A stretch of 64,000 bases of DNA. Origin: Hyphomicrobiales bacterium (lineage in GTDB: Bacteria > Pseudomonadota > Alphaproteobacteria > Rhizobiales > Beijerinckiaceae). Below the pieces are notes generated by a model that was given only the letters and a program-made list of their open reading frames with translations, did no database searches and was not told the origin of the DNA. Of the stretch, positions 7,967 through 16,049 are shown in pieces (the first letter of the stretch is position 1; every line of letters starts with the position of its first letter). The stretch lies in assembly GCA_027489955.1 (NCBI GenBank), contig JAIXYZ010000013.1, positions 558,001 through 622,000 of the forward strand. The letters run 5' to 3'. A program made the translations under genes and the position numbers.

Positions 7967-9325
7967 ATGGCGATGCCGGCGAAGCGGACCACGATCTGGC
8001 TGCTGGCAGGTTTGCTCAGTCTGGGCGTCGCCGCCGCCATCGTCTGGCAGGGGTGGGGGGCGCTCGTCCCCGCGCTTCCAAAGACCCTGCGCGTCGCAGT
8101 GGCGCGCGGCGCGCAGCCGGGCCACACGCTGATCCAGGCCCTGTCCCGCGAACTCGCCGAGACCGGGCAGGACGTGCGCCTTTCCCTCGTTGAGGTCGAC
8201 GATCCGGCCGCGGCGTCGCAGGCGCTGGCGGCGGGGCGGGCCGAACTCGCCGTCATCCGCCCCGATCTCGACCTGCCGCCGAACGCCTCCGCCGTCGTCG
8301 TGGTGCGCACGATGCCGGTGCTGATCCTGTCCGCCGAAGCCGACGCCCTGACCATGCTCGGAGAGCTGGAGGGCAAGCGCGTCGGCCTGCCGGCAGACGA
8401 CAGGGGGCTCGGCGCTGAATTGCAGCGGGCGCTGGCCCAGTCAGGCCGCGCGGCGGCCACCCTCGTGCCCCTCGCGGCGGACGCCGCAGCCGCGGAGCTT
8501 CGCGATAAGAATGTCGACGCGGTCCTGCTCAGCGCCGCCTCGGCGCGGGCCTTCTCGCCGTCGGCGCCGCTCGGCCGCATCGCCCGGGCGCCGCGCGGCC
8601 TGTCGCTGGCCCCGGCCGTGCCGGACGAGGTCTCGGCTCTGATCACCGGCCTGTCCGCGCTGCCCGTGGGCCAGAGCTCGCTGCCATCCGCCCTGCGCAG
8701 CGAGGTGGAGGAGGTCCTGGCCGCCAGCCATCTGCTGATGGCGGACAATGCCCTGGACGCCTCGATCGTCGCCAGCCTGACGGAGCGGATGTTCTATGCG
8801 CGCGCGGCCCTGGCGCGCCGCGCGGGCCACGCCGTCGCGTTCACCGGCCTGCCGACGGACAACGTCACCGCCGCCGCCATCCCCGCCCACAAGGGCGCCA
8901 TTCAGTATTACGAGCGCGAGCAGCAGACCTTCATGGAACGCTGGAGCGACGTCATCTGGATCGGGATCGCATCCACGGGGGCGATGAGCTCGGCCGGGGC
9001 GTGGCTGGCCCGCCGCCTCGTCATGCGCCGGCGCGACGAGGCCGATCAGGTCGCGGCGCGCATCATCGAGATCGGCGACCGGGCCCGGACGGCTCCGGAC
9101 AGGGCCGCGCTCGCGGTGCTGGCCGCGGAACTGGACGCGATTACCGCGGAAGCCCTCGTCGAGATCCGCACCCGCGACGGCTCCCGCAAGACCGTGGCGC
9201 TGGTCACCCTGGCGCTGGAAGCCGCCCGGTCCGCCATCCGGGACCGGCGCGAGGATCTGGCTACGCCGCAGGCCAGGCCCGCGCTCGTGGCTGCCGCACC
9301 CGCGGAGGTCCGTGCGGTCGGCTGA
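7967..9325 (+). CDS. TAXI-family TRAP solute-binding protein with C-terminal membrane anchor
   Basis: Protein of 452 residues. An N-terminal membrane helix (about 10-27) is followed by a TAXI-type receptor domain ending in the family signature IPAHKGAIQYYERE (305-318). Unusually, a second hydrophobic segment follows (about 327-348), then a basic patch and about 100 residues of charged and alanine-rich helix. No TRAP permease is adjacent, so the protein is an orphan. The ATG at 7967 has GGAG 8 bases upstream; the longer open frame before it overlaps the DeoR gene. It ends 7 bases from the convergent ATPase gene. A sensor role is possible but unproven. Confidence 0.85.
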   Translation: MAMPAKRTTIWLLAGLLSLGVAAAIVWQGWGALVPALPKTLRVAVARGAQPGHTLIQALSRELAETGQDVRLSLVEVDDPAAASQALAAGRAELAVIRPDLDLPPNASAVVVVRTMPVLILSAEADALTMLGELEGKRVGLPADDRGLGAELQRALAQSGRAAATLVPLAADAAAAELRDKNVDAVLLSAASARAFSPSAPLGRIARAPRGLSLAPAVPDEVSALITGLSALPVGQSSLPSALRSEVEEVLAASHLLMADNALDASIVASLTERMFYARAALARRAGHAVAFTGLPTDNVTAAAIPAHKGAIQYYEREQQTFMERWSDVIWIGIASTGAMSSAGAWLARRLVMRRRDEADQVAARIIEIGDRARTAPDRAALAVLAAELDAITAEALVEIRTRDGSRKTVALVTLALEAARSAIRDRREDLATPQARPALVAAAPAEVRAVG

Positions 9326-9332
9326 GGCCGCC

Positions 9333-10115
9333 TCAGCGCTGGGTGTTGCTGAGGAAGGCCTGGAGGCGCGGGCTCGTCGGCGTGCGCAGCACCGTCTGCG
9401 GATCGCCTTCCTCCTCGATCAGGCCCTGGTGCAGGAAGACCACGCGGTTCGACACGTCGCGCGCGAAGGCCATCTCGTGGGTGACGACGATCATCGTGCG
9501 TCCCTCCTCGGCCAGCGTGCGCATGACGCGCAGCACTTCCCCCACCAGTTCCGGATCGAGCGCCGAGGTCGGCTCGTCGAACAGCATGACCTCCGGCTCC
9601 ATGGCCAGCGCCCGCGCGATGGCGACGCGCTGCTGCTCGCCGCCGGACAGGAAGGCGGGATAGGCGTTCTTGCGATGGGCGACGCCGACGCGCTCCAGGT
9701 AGTGCTCGGCGCGGGTGACCGCGTCCTTGCGCGGCAGGCCGAGCACCTGGACCGGCGCCTCGACCACGTTGTCCAGCGCGGTCATATGGGCCCACAGGTT
9801 GAACTGCTGGAACACCATGGACACGCGCGAGCGCAGCCGGCGGAGCTGGGCGGTGTCGGCCGCCTCCAGGTCGCCCTGGCCGTCCGGCTTCAGGGCGAGC
9901 GCCTCGCCCGCGATCTCGATGCGCCCGGCGGTCGGCCGCTCCAGCAGGTTGAGGCAGCGCAGGAACGTGCTCTTGCCCGAACCGGAAGCGCCGATCATCG
10001 AGATCACGTCGCCCCGGCGGGCCTCGACGGAAATGCCCTTCAGCACCTCGACGGCGCCGAAATTCTTGCGGATTCCCTCGGCCGACAGGACGGGGCGGAT
10101 GGCTGTGTCTGTCAT
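9333..10115 (-). CDS. Polar amino acid ABC transporter ATP-binding protein (HisP/GlnQ family)
   Basis: ATPase of 260 residues for amino-acid uptake. Walker A is GASGSGKS (42-49), the Q-loop is in [12 protein letters not shown], the signature is [15 protein letters not shown] and Walker B is [13 protein letters not shown]; the FLHQG and C-terminal PRLQAFL segments are typical of HisP/GlnQ. The ATG at 10115 overlaps the stop of the deacylase gene. It is the last gene of a minus-strand operon: binding protein, two permeases, deacylase, ATPase. Confidence 0.95.
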   Translation of the reverse strand: MTDTAIRPVLSAEGIRKNFGAVEVLKGISVEARRGDVISMIGASGSGKSTFLRCLNLLERPTAGRIEIAGEALALKPDGQGDLEAADTAQLRRLRSRVSMVFQQFNLWAHMTALDNVVEAPVQVLGLPRKDAVTRAEHYLERVGVAHRKNAYPAFLSGGEQQRVAIARALAMEPEVMLFDEPTSALDPELVGEVLRVMRTLAEEGRTMIVVTHEMAFARDVSNRVVFLHQGLIEEEGDPQTVLRTPTSPRLQAFLSNTQR

Positions 10116-11227
10116 GGGCTGAGCAGCTTTCCGGTTCGGATGGGGGTGTCGCCGGCGATCTTGCCCAGGCGCTTGCCGGCATGGGCGAAACGCGTGCCGC
10201 AACGCGCATAAAGCACGCCGTCGGTGCGGGCCGGGACAGGCGTGCGGGCACCGGACACGGGGTCGACCAGCGTCGCCACGACGTCTCCTGTCGAAACGAC
10301 GTCCCCGGCCTCCCGATGGAAGACGATGATGCCGGGGCAGGGCGCTTCCAGCGCCTGCGAGCCGGCGAGCGGCGTCGGGCGGCAGGCCGCATCCGGAATC
10401 GCCGGAGCCGGTCCCGATACGGCGCCACGCAGGACGAGGAAATCCACGATCGCGGCGGCGTCCGCGTCGGCATAGGCCTCGGTGACGTCGGCCTGGCCGC
10501 GCAGTTCCAGCGTCGTCGACAGGCCGCCGAGCGGGATCGGCGCATCGGGGAACCGGCGGCGCAGCTCGAACCAGGGCCGGCTGACGGCCTCGTCGAACGG
10601 GTCGTCCCCGGACTCGGTCGCCAGCAGCATCGCCCGCGCGCCCAGCAGCGCCGACAGCGGCGCGAAGGCCTCCGCCTGCGGCGTGAGCGTATAGAGGTGC
10701 ATCACCGCCTCGCTGTCGCAATGGATGTCCAGCACGACGTCGGCGTCCACCGCCTCCGCCAGGAGGTGCTTCTTGAGCCCCTCCGTCGGCGTGCGGGCGG
10801 GAACGTCGGCGAGCGCCGCCTTCAGCGCCGACCGGACGAGTTCGGCATTGGCCGCCTCGTCGCGGCCGAGCCGGCCTGCGATCGCGGCGGCGGTTGCCTC
10901 CGTGAGGTTGGGGAAGTGGCGGTTGAAATTGCCCCCGTCGGCCATGTCGAACCGGCCGTGGAACACGCCGTTGACCCGTTGCGAAAGGCCGATCGGATTG
11001 GCGACGGGCACGAGCACGACCTCGCCCGCGATGCGGCCCTCGGCCTCCAGCGCCTCAAGCCGCCGTCGCAGGGATTGCGCGGCGAGGTGCCCGGGGGATT
11101 CGTCGGCGTGCAGGCCCGCCTGCACGTAGATCTTGGGGCGCGCGCCGGACTGGCCGAAGCGCAGCACGGTGAGGCCGATCGAGACGCCCGGCGTGGCGCC
11201 GGGCAGGGCGAGGGTTTCGGTCTTCAT
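10112..11227 (-). CDS. Succinylglutamate desuccinylase/aspartoacylase (M14-type) deacylase
   Basis: Zinc-dependent deacylase of 371 residues. The zinc ligands typical of the family are visible: H40 and E43 in GLHADE and H169 in DIHCDSE. The substrate-binding NFNRHFPN (about 101-108) is also present. The C-terminal 100 residues form a beta-rich domain ([20 protein letters not shown]) as in DoeB-like enzymes. It sits between permease and ATPase genes of an amino-acid importer, with ATGA overlaps on both sides. This suggests that the imported compound is an N-acylated amino acid that is deacylated inside the cell. The actual acyl group and amino acid are unknown. Confidence 0.88.
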   Translation of the reverse strand: MKTETLALPGATPGVSIGLTVLRFGQSGARPKIYVQAGLHADESPGHLAAQSLRRRLEALEAEGRIAGEVVLVPVANPIGLSQRVNGVFHGRFDMADGGNFNRHFPNLTEATAAAIAGRLGRDEAANAELVRSALKAALADVPARTPTEGLKKHLLAEAVDADVVLDIHCDSEAVMHLYTLTPQAEAFAPLSALLGARAMLLATESGDDPFDEAVSRPWFELRRRFPDAPIPLGGLSTTLELRGQADVTEAYADADAAAIVDFLVLRGAVSGPAPAIPDAACRPTPLAGSQALEAPCPGIIVFHREAGDVVSTGDVVATLVDPVSGARTPVPARTDGVLYARCGTRFAHAGKRLGKIAGDTPIRTGKLLSP

Positions 11228-11931
11228 CAGGCAACCCCGGAGGCGGTCGGGCGCAGGTGGCGCAGGGCGCGCCGCTCGACGAGCTTGAACAGTCCCGCCA
11301 TCCCGAACGTGAGGACGAAATAGATCACCGCGACGACGCCGAAGGATTCCAGCGGAGCGAAGTGGTTGTAGTAGACGTCGCGCGCCACGCGGGTGATCTC
11401 GACGAGCGTCACCGTGCTGGCGATGGCGGTGGCGTGCATCATCATGACGACCTCGTTGCCATATTGCGGCAGGGCGCGACGGAGCGCGCTCGGCAGCAGG
11501 ATGCGGCGGTAGATCGTCGCCTCGCTCATGCCCAGGCTGCGCGCCGCCTCCAGTTCGCCCGAGGGCGTGGCGCGCAGGGCGCCGGCAAAGATCTCCGTCG
11601 TGTAGGCCGTCGTGTTCAGCGTGAACACGAGCCACGCGCAGAACCACGGCGAACGCAGGGCCGGCCACGCGAAGCTCTCGCGCACCGCCTCGAACTGCGC
11701 CAGCCCATGATAGACCATGAAGAGCTGGACCAGCAGCGGCGTGCCGCGCATCACGTAGGTGAAGAGCCACACTGGGCCCCACACCGCGCGATGCGGCGAG
11801 ACGCGGGCGACCGCCAGGGGGACCGACAGGACGAGCCCCGCGCCGCAGGAGATCGCCAGCAGCATCATGGTGGTCTTGAGGCCTTCGGCGAAGGCCGGCA
11901 GCGCCTCGGCGATGATGGACCAGTCGATCAT
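11227..11931 (-). CDS. Polar amino acid ABC transporter permease (HisM/ArtM family)
   Basis: Permease of 234 residues with about five helices. The EAA loop reads GELEAARSLGMSEATIYRRILLPSALRRALPQ in the sequence and is placed around residues 125-155. The TPLLVQLF motif of the family (RGTPLLVQLFMVYHG) is near residue 63. The ATG at 11931 overlaps the stop of the first permease gene, and its own stop overlaps the deacylase start. It forms the membrane channel with the permease at 11928-12617. Confidence 0.95.
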   Translation of the reverse strand: MIDWSIIAEALPAFAEGLKTTMMLLAISCGAGLVLSVPLAVARVSPHRAVWGPVWLFTYVMRGTPLLVQLFMVYHGLAQFEAVRESFAWPALRSPWFCAWLVFTLNTTAYTTEIFAGALRATPSGELEAARSLGMSEATIYRRILLPSALRRALPQYGNEVVMMMHATAIASTVTLVEITRVARDVYYNHFAPLESFGVVAVIYFVLTFGMAGLFKLVERRALRHLRPTASGVA

Positions 11932-12617
11932 TTGAATTCCACCTTGCGCACGCCGAGCGAATAGCGGGCCTCGACCCACCGCAGGCCCAGGATCGAGATC
12001 GTGGTCAGCGCCAGGTAGATCAGCGCGACGGCGGCGTAGAACGTGAAGGGCTGGCGGGTCGCGGCGGAGGCCAGGCTCGCCCGGTGGACCATGTCGTCCA
12101 GCCCGATGATCGAGACCAGCGCGCTCGCCTTGAGCATGACCAGCCAGCTGTTGGTGAAGCCCGGGATCGCGTGGCGCACCATCTGCGGCAGCGTGATCCG
12201 GCGCATGACCTGGCCGCGCGAGAGCCCGAAGGCCTGGCCGGCCTCCATCTGCCCGCGGGGAATGGCGAGGATCGCGCCGCGGAACGTCTCGGTCAGGAAC
12301 GCGCCGAAGATGAAGCCCAGCGTCGCCGTGCCGGCGATGAACGGGTTGATGTCGACATAGCCCCAACCGGCGGCATCGGCGAGGCGGTTGATGGCGATCT
12401 GGCCGCCATAGAAGATCAGCAGCATCAGGACGAGGTCGGGCACGCCCCGGATGATCGTGGTGTAGACGCCGGCGACGGTCCTGGCCGCGCGGCTCGCCGA
12501 AAGCTTGGCCGCCGCGCCCAGGATGCCGAACACGCAGGCAATGGCGAGGGACGTCGCCGCGACGGCAAGCGTCGATTGCAGCCCGCCAAGGATGGCGGGC
12601 AGGTATCCGTGCAGCAT
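11928..12617 (-). CDS. Polar amino acid ABC transporter permease (HisQ/ArtQ family)
   Basis: Permease of 229 residues with five predicted helices. It carries RGVPDLVLMLLIFYGGQ and the EAA-type loop GQMEAGQAFGLSRGQVMRRI. It follows the binding-protein gene after a 125-base gap that holds two strong hairpins, so its expression is probably lower than that of the binding protein. Its stop overlaps the next permease start. Confidence 0.95.
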   Translation of the reverse strand: MLHGYLPAILGGLQSTLAVAATSLAIACVFGILGAAAKLSASRAARTVAGVYTTIIRGVPDLVLMLLIFYGGQIAINRLADAAGWGYVDINPFIAGTATLGFIFGAFLTETFRGAILAIPRGQMEAGQAFGLSRGQVMRRITLPQMVRHAIPGFTNSWLVMLKASALVSIIGLDDMVHRASLASAATRQPFTFYAAVALIYLALTTISILGLRWVEARYSLGVRKVEFK

Positions 12618-12666
12618 GGCTTTGCCTTGGGAGCGCTTCGCCGGCGGGGCCGGGGGGCGGGCGGTC

Positions 12667-12736
12667 GCGGCCGGGCGGGAGACCCGGCCGCCGCCCTCGG
12701 GCGCCGCCGGCCCGGGACAGGCCCGGGCGGCGGCGC
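12667..12736 (-). promoter_or_regulatory. Two GC-rich hairpins between binding protein and permease genes
   Basis: Right after the binding-protein stop there is a long stem: CGCCGCCGGCCCGGG (12702-12716) against CCCGGGCGGCGGCG (12722-12735), with one bulge. A second 9-bp stem pairs 12667-12675 with 12683-12691. No T-run follows, so this is more likely an mRNA-stabilising or partial-termination element that keeps binding-protein mRNA abundant than a full terminator. Confidence 0.6.
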
Positions 12737-12742
12737 GTCGGA

Positions 12743-13513
12743 TCAGGACTTCGGCGCGATGTCGAAGTCAAAGTACTTGTCGGCGAGCGACTTGTAGGTG
12801 CCGTTCGCGCGGATTTCCTTGATCGCGGCGTTGATCTTCGTGCGCAGGTCGTCTTCGCCCTTGCGCAGCGCGATGCCGACGCCGGCCCCCGCGGTCGTGT
12901 CGAGGATCACCGTCGGGCCGACCTGGGCGAAGCCCTTGCCTTCCGGCTTCTTCAGGAGCGCCTCGCCCGAGACGACGGACGACCCGAAGGCGATGTCGCC
13001 GCGGCCGGCGATGAGCTCGAGATAGACCTCGGTCTCCTTGGCCACGAGCAGGATCTCGCTCTCCTTGAAGCGCTCCTGCACGTACTTCGCGCGCGGCGAG
13101 TTGCGCAGGACGATGATCTTCTTGCCCTTCAGCGAGGCGGGGGTGGCCTCGGTGAACGCGCCGGTCTTGGCGACGAAGCGCGAGGGCACGTCGTAATAGG
13201 GATCGGAGAAGTCGACCGCCTTGCGGCGCTCCTCGGTGATCGTCAGCGAGGCGACGATCATGTCGAACTTCTTGGCGTTCAGTGCCGGGATGATGCCGTC
13301 GAACTCCTGCTGGACGAGGGTGCATTCCACCTTCATCTGGGCGCAGACGGCGTTCGCGATGTCGATGTCGAAGCCCGAGAGCTTGCCGTCCGGCGAGATC
13401 ATCGAAAACGGCGGGTAATTGCCCTCGACGCCCACACGCAGCTTGGTCTGCGCCTGGACGGGAAGGGCGGTCAGGATGGCGAGCGCGAGCGCGCCGGTCA
13501 GGGTGCGGATCAT
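12743..13513 (-). CDS. Polar amino acid ABC transporter substrate-binding protein
   Basis: Periplasmic receptor of 256 residues. Residues 1-21 (MIRTLTGALALAILTALPVQA) look like a Sec signal peptide, written here only as its span from M1 to A21. The mature part starts KLRVGVEGNYPPFSMI and has the SBP_bac_3 signature GFDIDIANAVCAQM. The closest broad groups are ArtJ/HisJ-like receptors for basic amino acids, which fits the arginase genes nearby but is not proof. The ATG at 13513 is preferred over an in-frame ATG at 13612 because the signal peptide starts here. Confidence 0.93.
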   Translation of the reverse strand: MIRTLTGALALAILTALPVQAQTKLRVGVEGNYPPFSMISPDGKLSGFDIDIANAVCAQMKVECTLVQQEFDGIIPALNAKKFDMIVASLTITEERRKAVDFSDPYYDVPSRFVAKTGAFTEATPASLKGKKIIVLRNSPRAKYVQERFKESEILLVAKETEVYLELIAGRGDIAFGSSVVSGEALLKKPEGKGFAQVGPTVILDTTAGAGVGIALRKGEDDLRTKINAAIKEIRANGTYKSLADKYFDFDIAPKS

Positions 13514-13605
13514 GATAGTCTCCAGCCTCTGGAACGGATTGGCTTTGCTTGACGTGCCGCTCTTGACTGGCGGCTTCACGGATCGCGGTGGACTATGAAC
13601 AGAAA

Positions 13606-13630
13606 TTTTCATACTTTCAAGTCATGAAAA
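13606..13630. promoter_or_regulatory. Candidate RpiR operator
   Basis: A perfect inverted repeat TTTTCAT (13606-13612) / ATGAAAA (13624-13630) with an internal TTTCA-N5-TGAAA dyad covers the start codon of the RpiR gene. It lies in the short region shared with the divergent amino-acid importer. RpiR regulators often bind such TTTCA/TGAAA half-sites, so autoregulation plus control of the importer is plausible. This is inference from position and symmetry. Confidence 0.4.
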
Positions 13631-14538
13631 AATACGTCCACAACGATGCGTCCGTGCCGGCCGTGCCGCCGCTGGCCTTCGCGCGGTCCGAGATCGGCCG
13701 CCGGCTTGCCGACGCGATGCAGGCCGGGTCGCCCTCCCAGCGCCGCCTGGCAGAGTTCGTGCTGCGCAATCCCCTGCGCTTTGCTGCCTGGAGCATCGAG
13801 GACGTCGCCCGCGAGAGCGGCGTGTCGGCGCCCACGATCAGCCGCTTCGCGCGGGAACTGGGCCATGCCGGGTTCGCCGAGTTCCGCGCCGCGATCGCCG
13901 GCACGCTCCACGCCGTCGTGCAGTCGGTGGAAAAGCTGCGCGATCGCATGGACGAGGGCGCGCCCGGCACGCCCTGGCACGAGGCGCCTGCGGCGAACCT
14001 CGCGCTGGCGGGGCAGGGGATCACGGCCGCCCAGATCGCCGCCGTCGTCCGGCACATCGCCGCCGCCCGCACGGTCCACGTCATGGGCTTTGGCATGAGC
14101 GCTCATGTGGCGGCGCTGCTGACGCTCGGCATCCAGCCCTATCACCCGCAGGTGGTGAACGTCGTCGAGTTCGGCGGGACGGAGGTGGCGGCAGGCCGGC
14201 TGGCGACGATCGGCCCGGACGACCTTCTCTTCGCGATCACCTTTCCCCGTTACGCCAGCGACGTCATGCACCTGACCCGCTATGCGCGGGACCGGAAGGC
14301 CCGCGTCGTCGGCCTGACCGATTCGGTGGCGTCCCCGCTCGCGCGCTATTGCGACGAGGTCCTGCTGGCGCCCAGCGCCCATCCCGTCCTGTCGAGCAGC
14401 GCTGTGGCGGCGGTGGCGGTGGTGGAGGCCGTGTCGGCGGCGCTCATGCTGTCCGACCGCGAGAACATCGATCGCGCGGCCCGCCTGACGGAGGCGATCT
14501 CGTCCTACCTGCACCAGACGGACACGAATGGCGGCTGA
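13624..14538 (+). CDS. RpiR/MurR-family transcriptional regulator
   Basis: Regulator of 304 residues. The N-terminal HTH_6 domain (about 20-95) contains LAEFVLRNP and the recognition helix ARESGVSAPTISRFARELG; a SIS domain follows (about 130-290; HVMGFGMSAHVAALL, VVGLTDSVASPLA). SIS domains normally bind phosphosugars, but members of this group also control amino-acid genes. The gene is divergent from the 9333-13513 importer. ATG 13624 is chosen; a GTG at 13588 is in frame. A GGCGGC-tga-GCCGCC hairpin spans its stop codon. Confidence 0.9.
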   Translation: MKKYVHNDASVPAVPPLAFARSEIGRRLADAMQAGSPSQRRLAEFVLRNPLRFAAWSIEDVARESGVSAPTISRFARELGHAGFAEFRAAIAGTLHAVVQSVEKLRDRMDEGAPGTPWHEAPAANLALAGQGITAAQIAAVVRHIAAARTVHVMGFGMSAHVAALLTLGIQPYHPQVVNVVEFGGTEVAAGRLATIGPDDLLFAITFPRYASDVMHLTRYARDRKARVVGLTDSVASPLARYCDEVLLAPSAHPVLSSSAVAAVAVVEAVSAALMLSDRENIDRAARLTEAISSYLHQTDTNGG

Positions 14539-14547
14539 GCCGCCGCC

Positions 14548-14985
14548 TCAGAGCCGGGCGCGCGTGCTGCGCGGCGTCGCCAGCAGCAGGTTCGTCTCCG
14601 AAGCCGTGATGCCGGGAATGAGCCGGATGCGGCTCAGGAGGTGATCGAGCTCGGTGAGGCTCTGCGTCGCGAGTTCGATCACCAGGTCCCACTTGCCGTT
14701 GGTCGTGTGGATCGCGGTCACTTCCGCAAAGCCTCCAAGGATGTCCACCACCCGATCCTTGGCGCGACCCTCCACCTCGACCAGCGTGATCCCCCGCACC
14801 GGCAGCGACACCGCATCCGCCCGCAGGATCACCGTGTAGCCCACGATCTCCCCCTGCCGTTCAAGCCGCTCCATGCGCGCCCGCACCGTGGCGCGGGAGA
14901 CGCCGAGCTCGTGGGCGAGATCGGAGATCGCGCGCCGGCCGTTATGGCGCAGCAACGTGACGAGCCGCTGGTCCAGATCGTCCAT
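14548..14985 (-). CDS. Lrp/AsnC-family transcriptional regulator
   Basis: Regulator of 145 residues, the usual Lrp size. An AsnC-type helix-turn-helix covers about 5-55 (ISDLAHELGVSRATVRARME) and a RAM/AsnC ligand domain follows (VRGITLVEVEG; IHTTNGKWDLVIEL; LIPGITASETNLLL). It is divergent from arginase and ornithine cyclodeaminase, so it probably senses arginine or ornithine and controls that pair. The ATG at 14985 is the first start consistent with Lrp proteins. Confidence 0.92.
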   Translation of the reverse strand: MDDLDQRLVTLLRHNGRRAISDLAHELGVSRATVRARMERLERQGEIVGYTVILRADAVSLPVRGITLVEVEGRAKDRVVDILGGFAEVTAIHTTNGKWDLVIELATQSLTELDHLLSRIRLIPGITASETNLLLATPRSTRARL

Positions 14986-15022
14986 GGAAGTGTCCGTTTC
15001 GGCATATGATGGCTGCCGATAT

Positions 15023-15047
15023 GGTAGATCAGGCTGCGCTATCTGCC
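15023..15047. promoter_or_regulatory. Candidate Lrp-type operator upstream of arginase
   Basis: An imperfect dyad GGTAGAT (15023-15029) / ATCTGCC (15041-15047), six of seven pairs matching, lies between the divergent regulator and arginase genes. Position and symmetry make it a candidate binding site only. Confidence 0.25.
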
Positions 15048-15120
15048 AATGATCGGTGTTCATTCCGCCATCGAGGTCCCGTATCTCTCGAACAGGCACG
15101 ACCAAGGAGGCCGGAACACG

Positions 15121-16047
15121 ATGGACAAGCGCTGCATCCTTCTGGGGGCACCGGTGCAGGAAGGCGCCGGACGTCTGGGGTGCGACATGGGTCCGTCGGC
15201 GTTCCGTACTGCCGGCCTCGCCGACGCGCTCGCCGATCTCGGCTACGCCGTGGAGGACCGCGGCAATGTGAGCCCGGCGCCGCGCCGCGACCTCGCCCAT
15301 CCCAACCGCGCCGTCCGGGCGCTGCCCGAGGTGGTGGCGTGGACCGAATCCATCGCCGACGCGGCCTATCGCGCCGGCGGCGAGGGCATGCCCATCGTGT
15401 TCGGCGGCGATCACAGCCTGTCGGCCGGGTCGCTCGCGGGCCTGGCGCGCCGGGCCGCCGAGGAGAAGCGCGAGCTCTTCGTGCTCTGGCTCGATGCCCA
15501 TCCTGATTTCCACACGCTCGACACGACCGTCAGCGGCAACCTCCACGGCATTCCCGTCGCCTATGCCACGGGTCGGCCGGGCTTCGACGGCTATTTCCCG
15601 CCGCTCGCAGCGCGCGTGCGTCCGGAAAACGTGTGCATGATCGGTATCCGCAGCGTCGATCCGGCCGAGCGCGCGGCGCTCGCCGAGGCTGAGGTCACCG
15701 TCCACGACATGCGCGCGGTCGACGAGCACGGCATCGCGCCGCTCCTGAGCGCGTTCCTTGCCCGCGTCGCGGCGGCGAACGGCCTGCTGCACGTATCCTT
15801 CGACGTGGACTTCCTCGAGCCGACCATCGCGCCGGGCGTGGGCACGACCGTTCCCGGCGGCGCGACCTTCCGCGAGGCGCACCTGGTCATGGAGATGCTC
15901 CACGACAGCGGCCTGGTCTCCAGCCTCGACCTCGTGGAACTGAACCCCTTCCTCGACGAGCGCGGGCGCACCGCGCTTCTCATGGTCGATCTCGTCGCCA
16001 GCCTGATGGGCCGGCGCGTGCTCGATCGCCCCACCCGGAGCTACTGA
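15121..16047 (+). CDS. Arginase
   Basis: Ureohydrolase of 308 residues that hydrolyses arginine to ornithine and urea using two manganese ions. Metal ligands are visible: H98 (GGDHS), D125, H127 and D129 (DAHPDF), and D228 and D230 (SFDVDF). SGNLHGIP (138-145) is arginase-like rather than agmatinase-like. The ATG at 15121 has AAGGAGG ten bases upstream; an earlier in-frame start at 15049 has no comparable signal. It is followed after two bases by ornithine cyclodeaminase, giving a complete arginine-to-proline route. Confidence 0.93.
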   Translation: MDKRCILLGAPVQEGAGRLGCDMGPSAFRTAGLADALADLGYAVEDRGNVSPAPRRDLAHPNRAVRALPEVVAWTESIADAAYRAGGEGMPIVFGGDHSLSAGSLAGLARRAAEEKRELFVLWLDAHPDFHTLDTTVSGNLHGIPVAYATGRPGFDGYFPPLAARVRPENVCMIGIRSVDPAERAALAEAEVTVHDMRAVDEHGIAPLLSAFLARVAAANGLLHVSFDVDFLEPTIAPGVGTTVPGGATFREAHLVMEMLHDSGLVSSLDLVELNPFLDERGRTALLMVDLVASLMGRRVLDRPTRSY

Positions 16048-16049
16048 GC

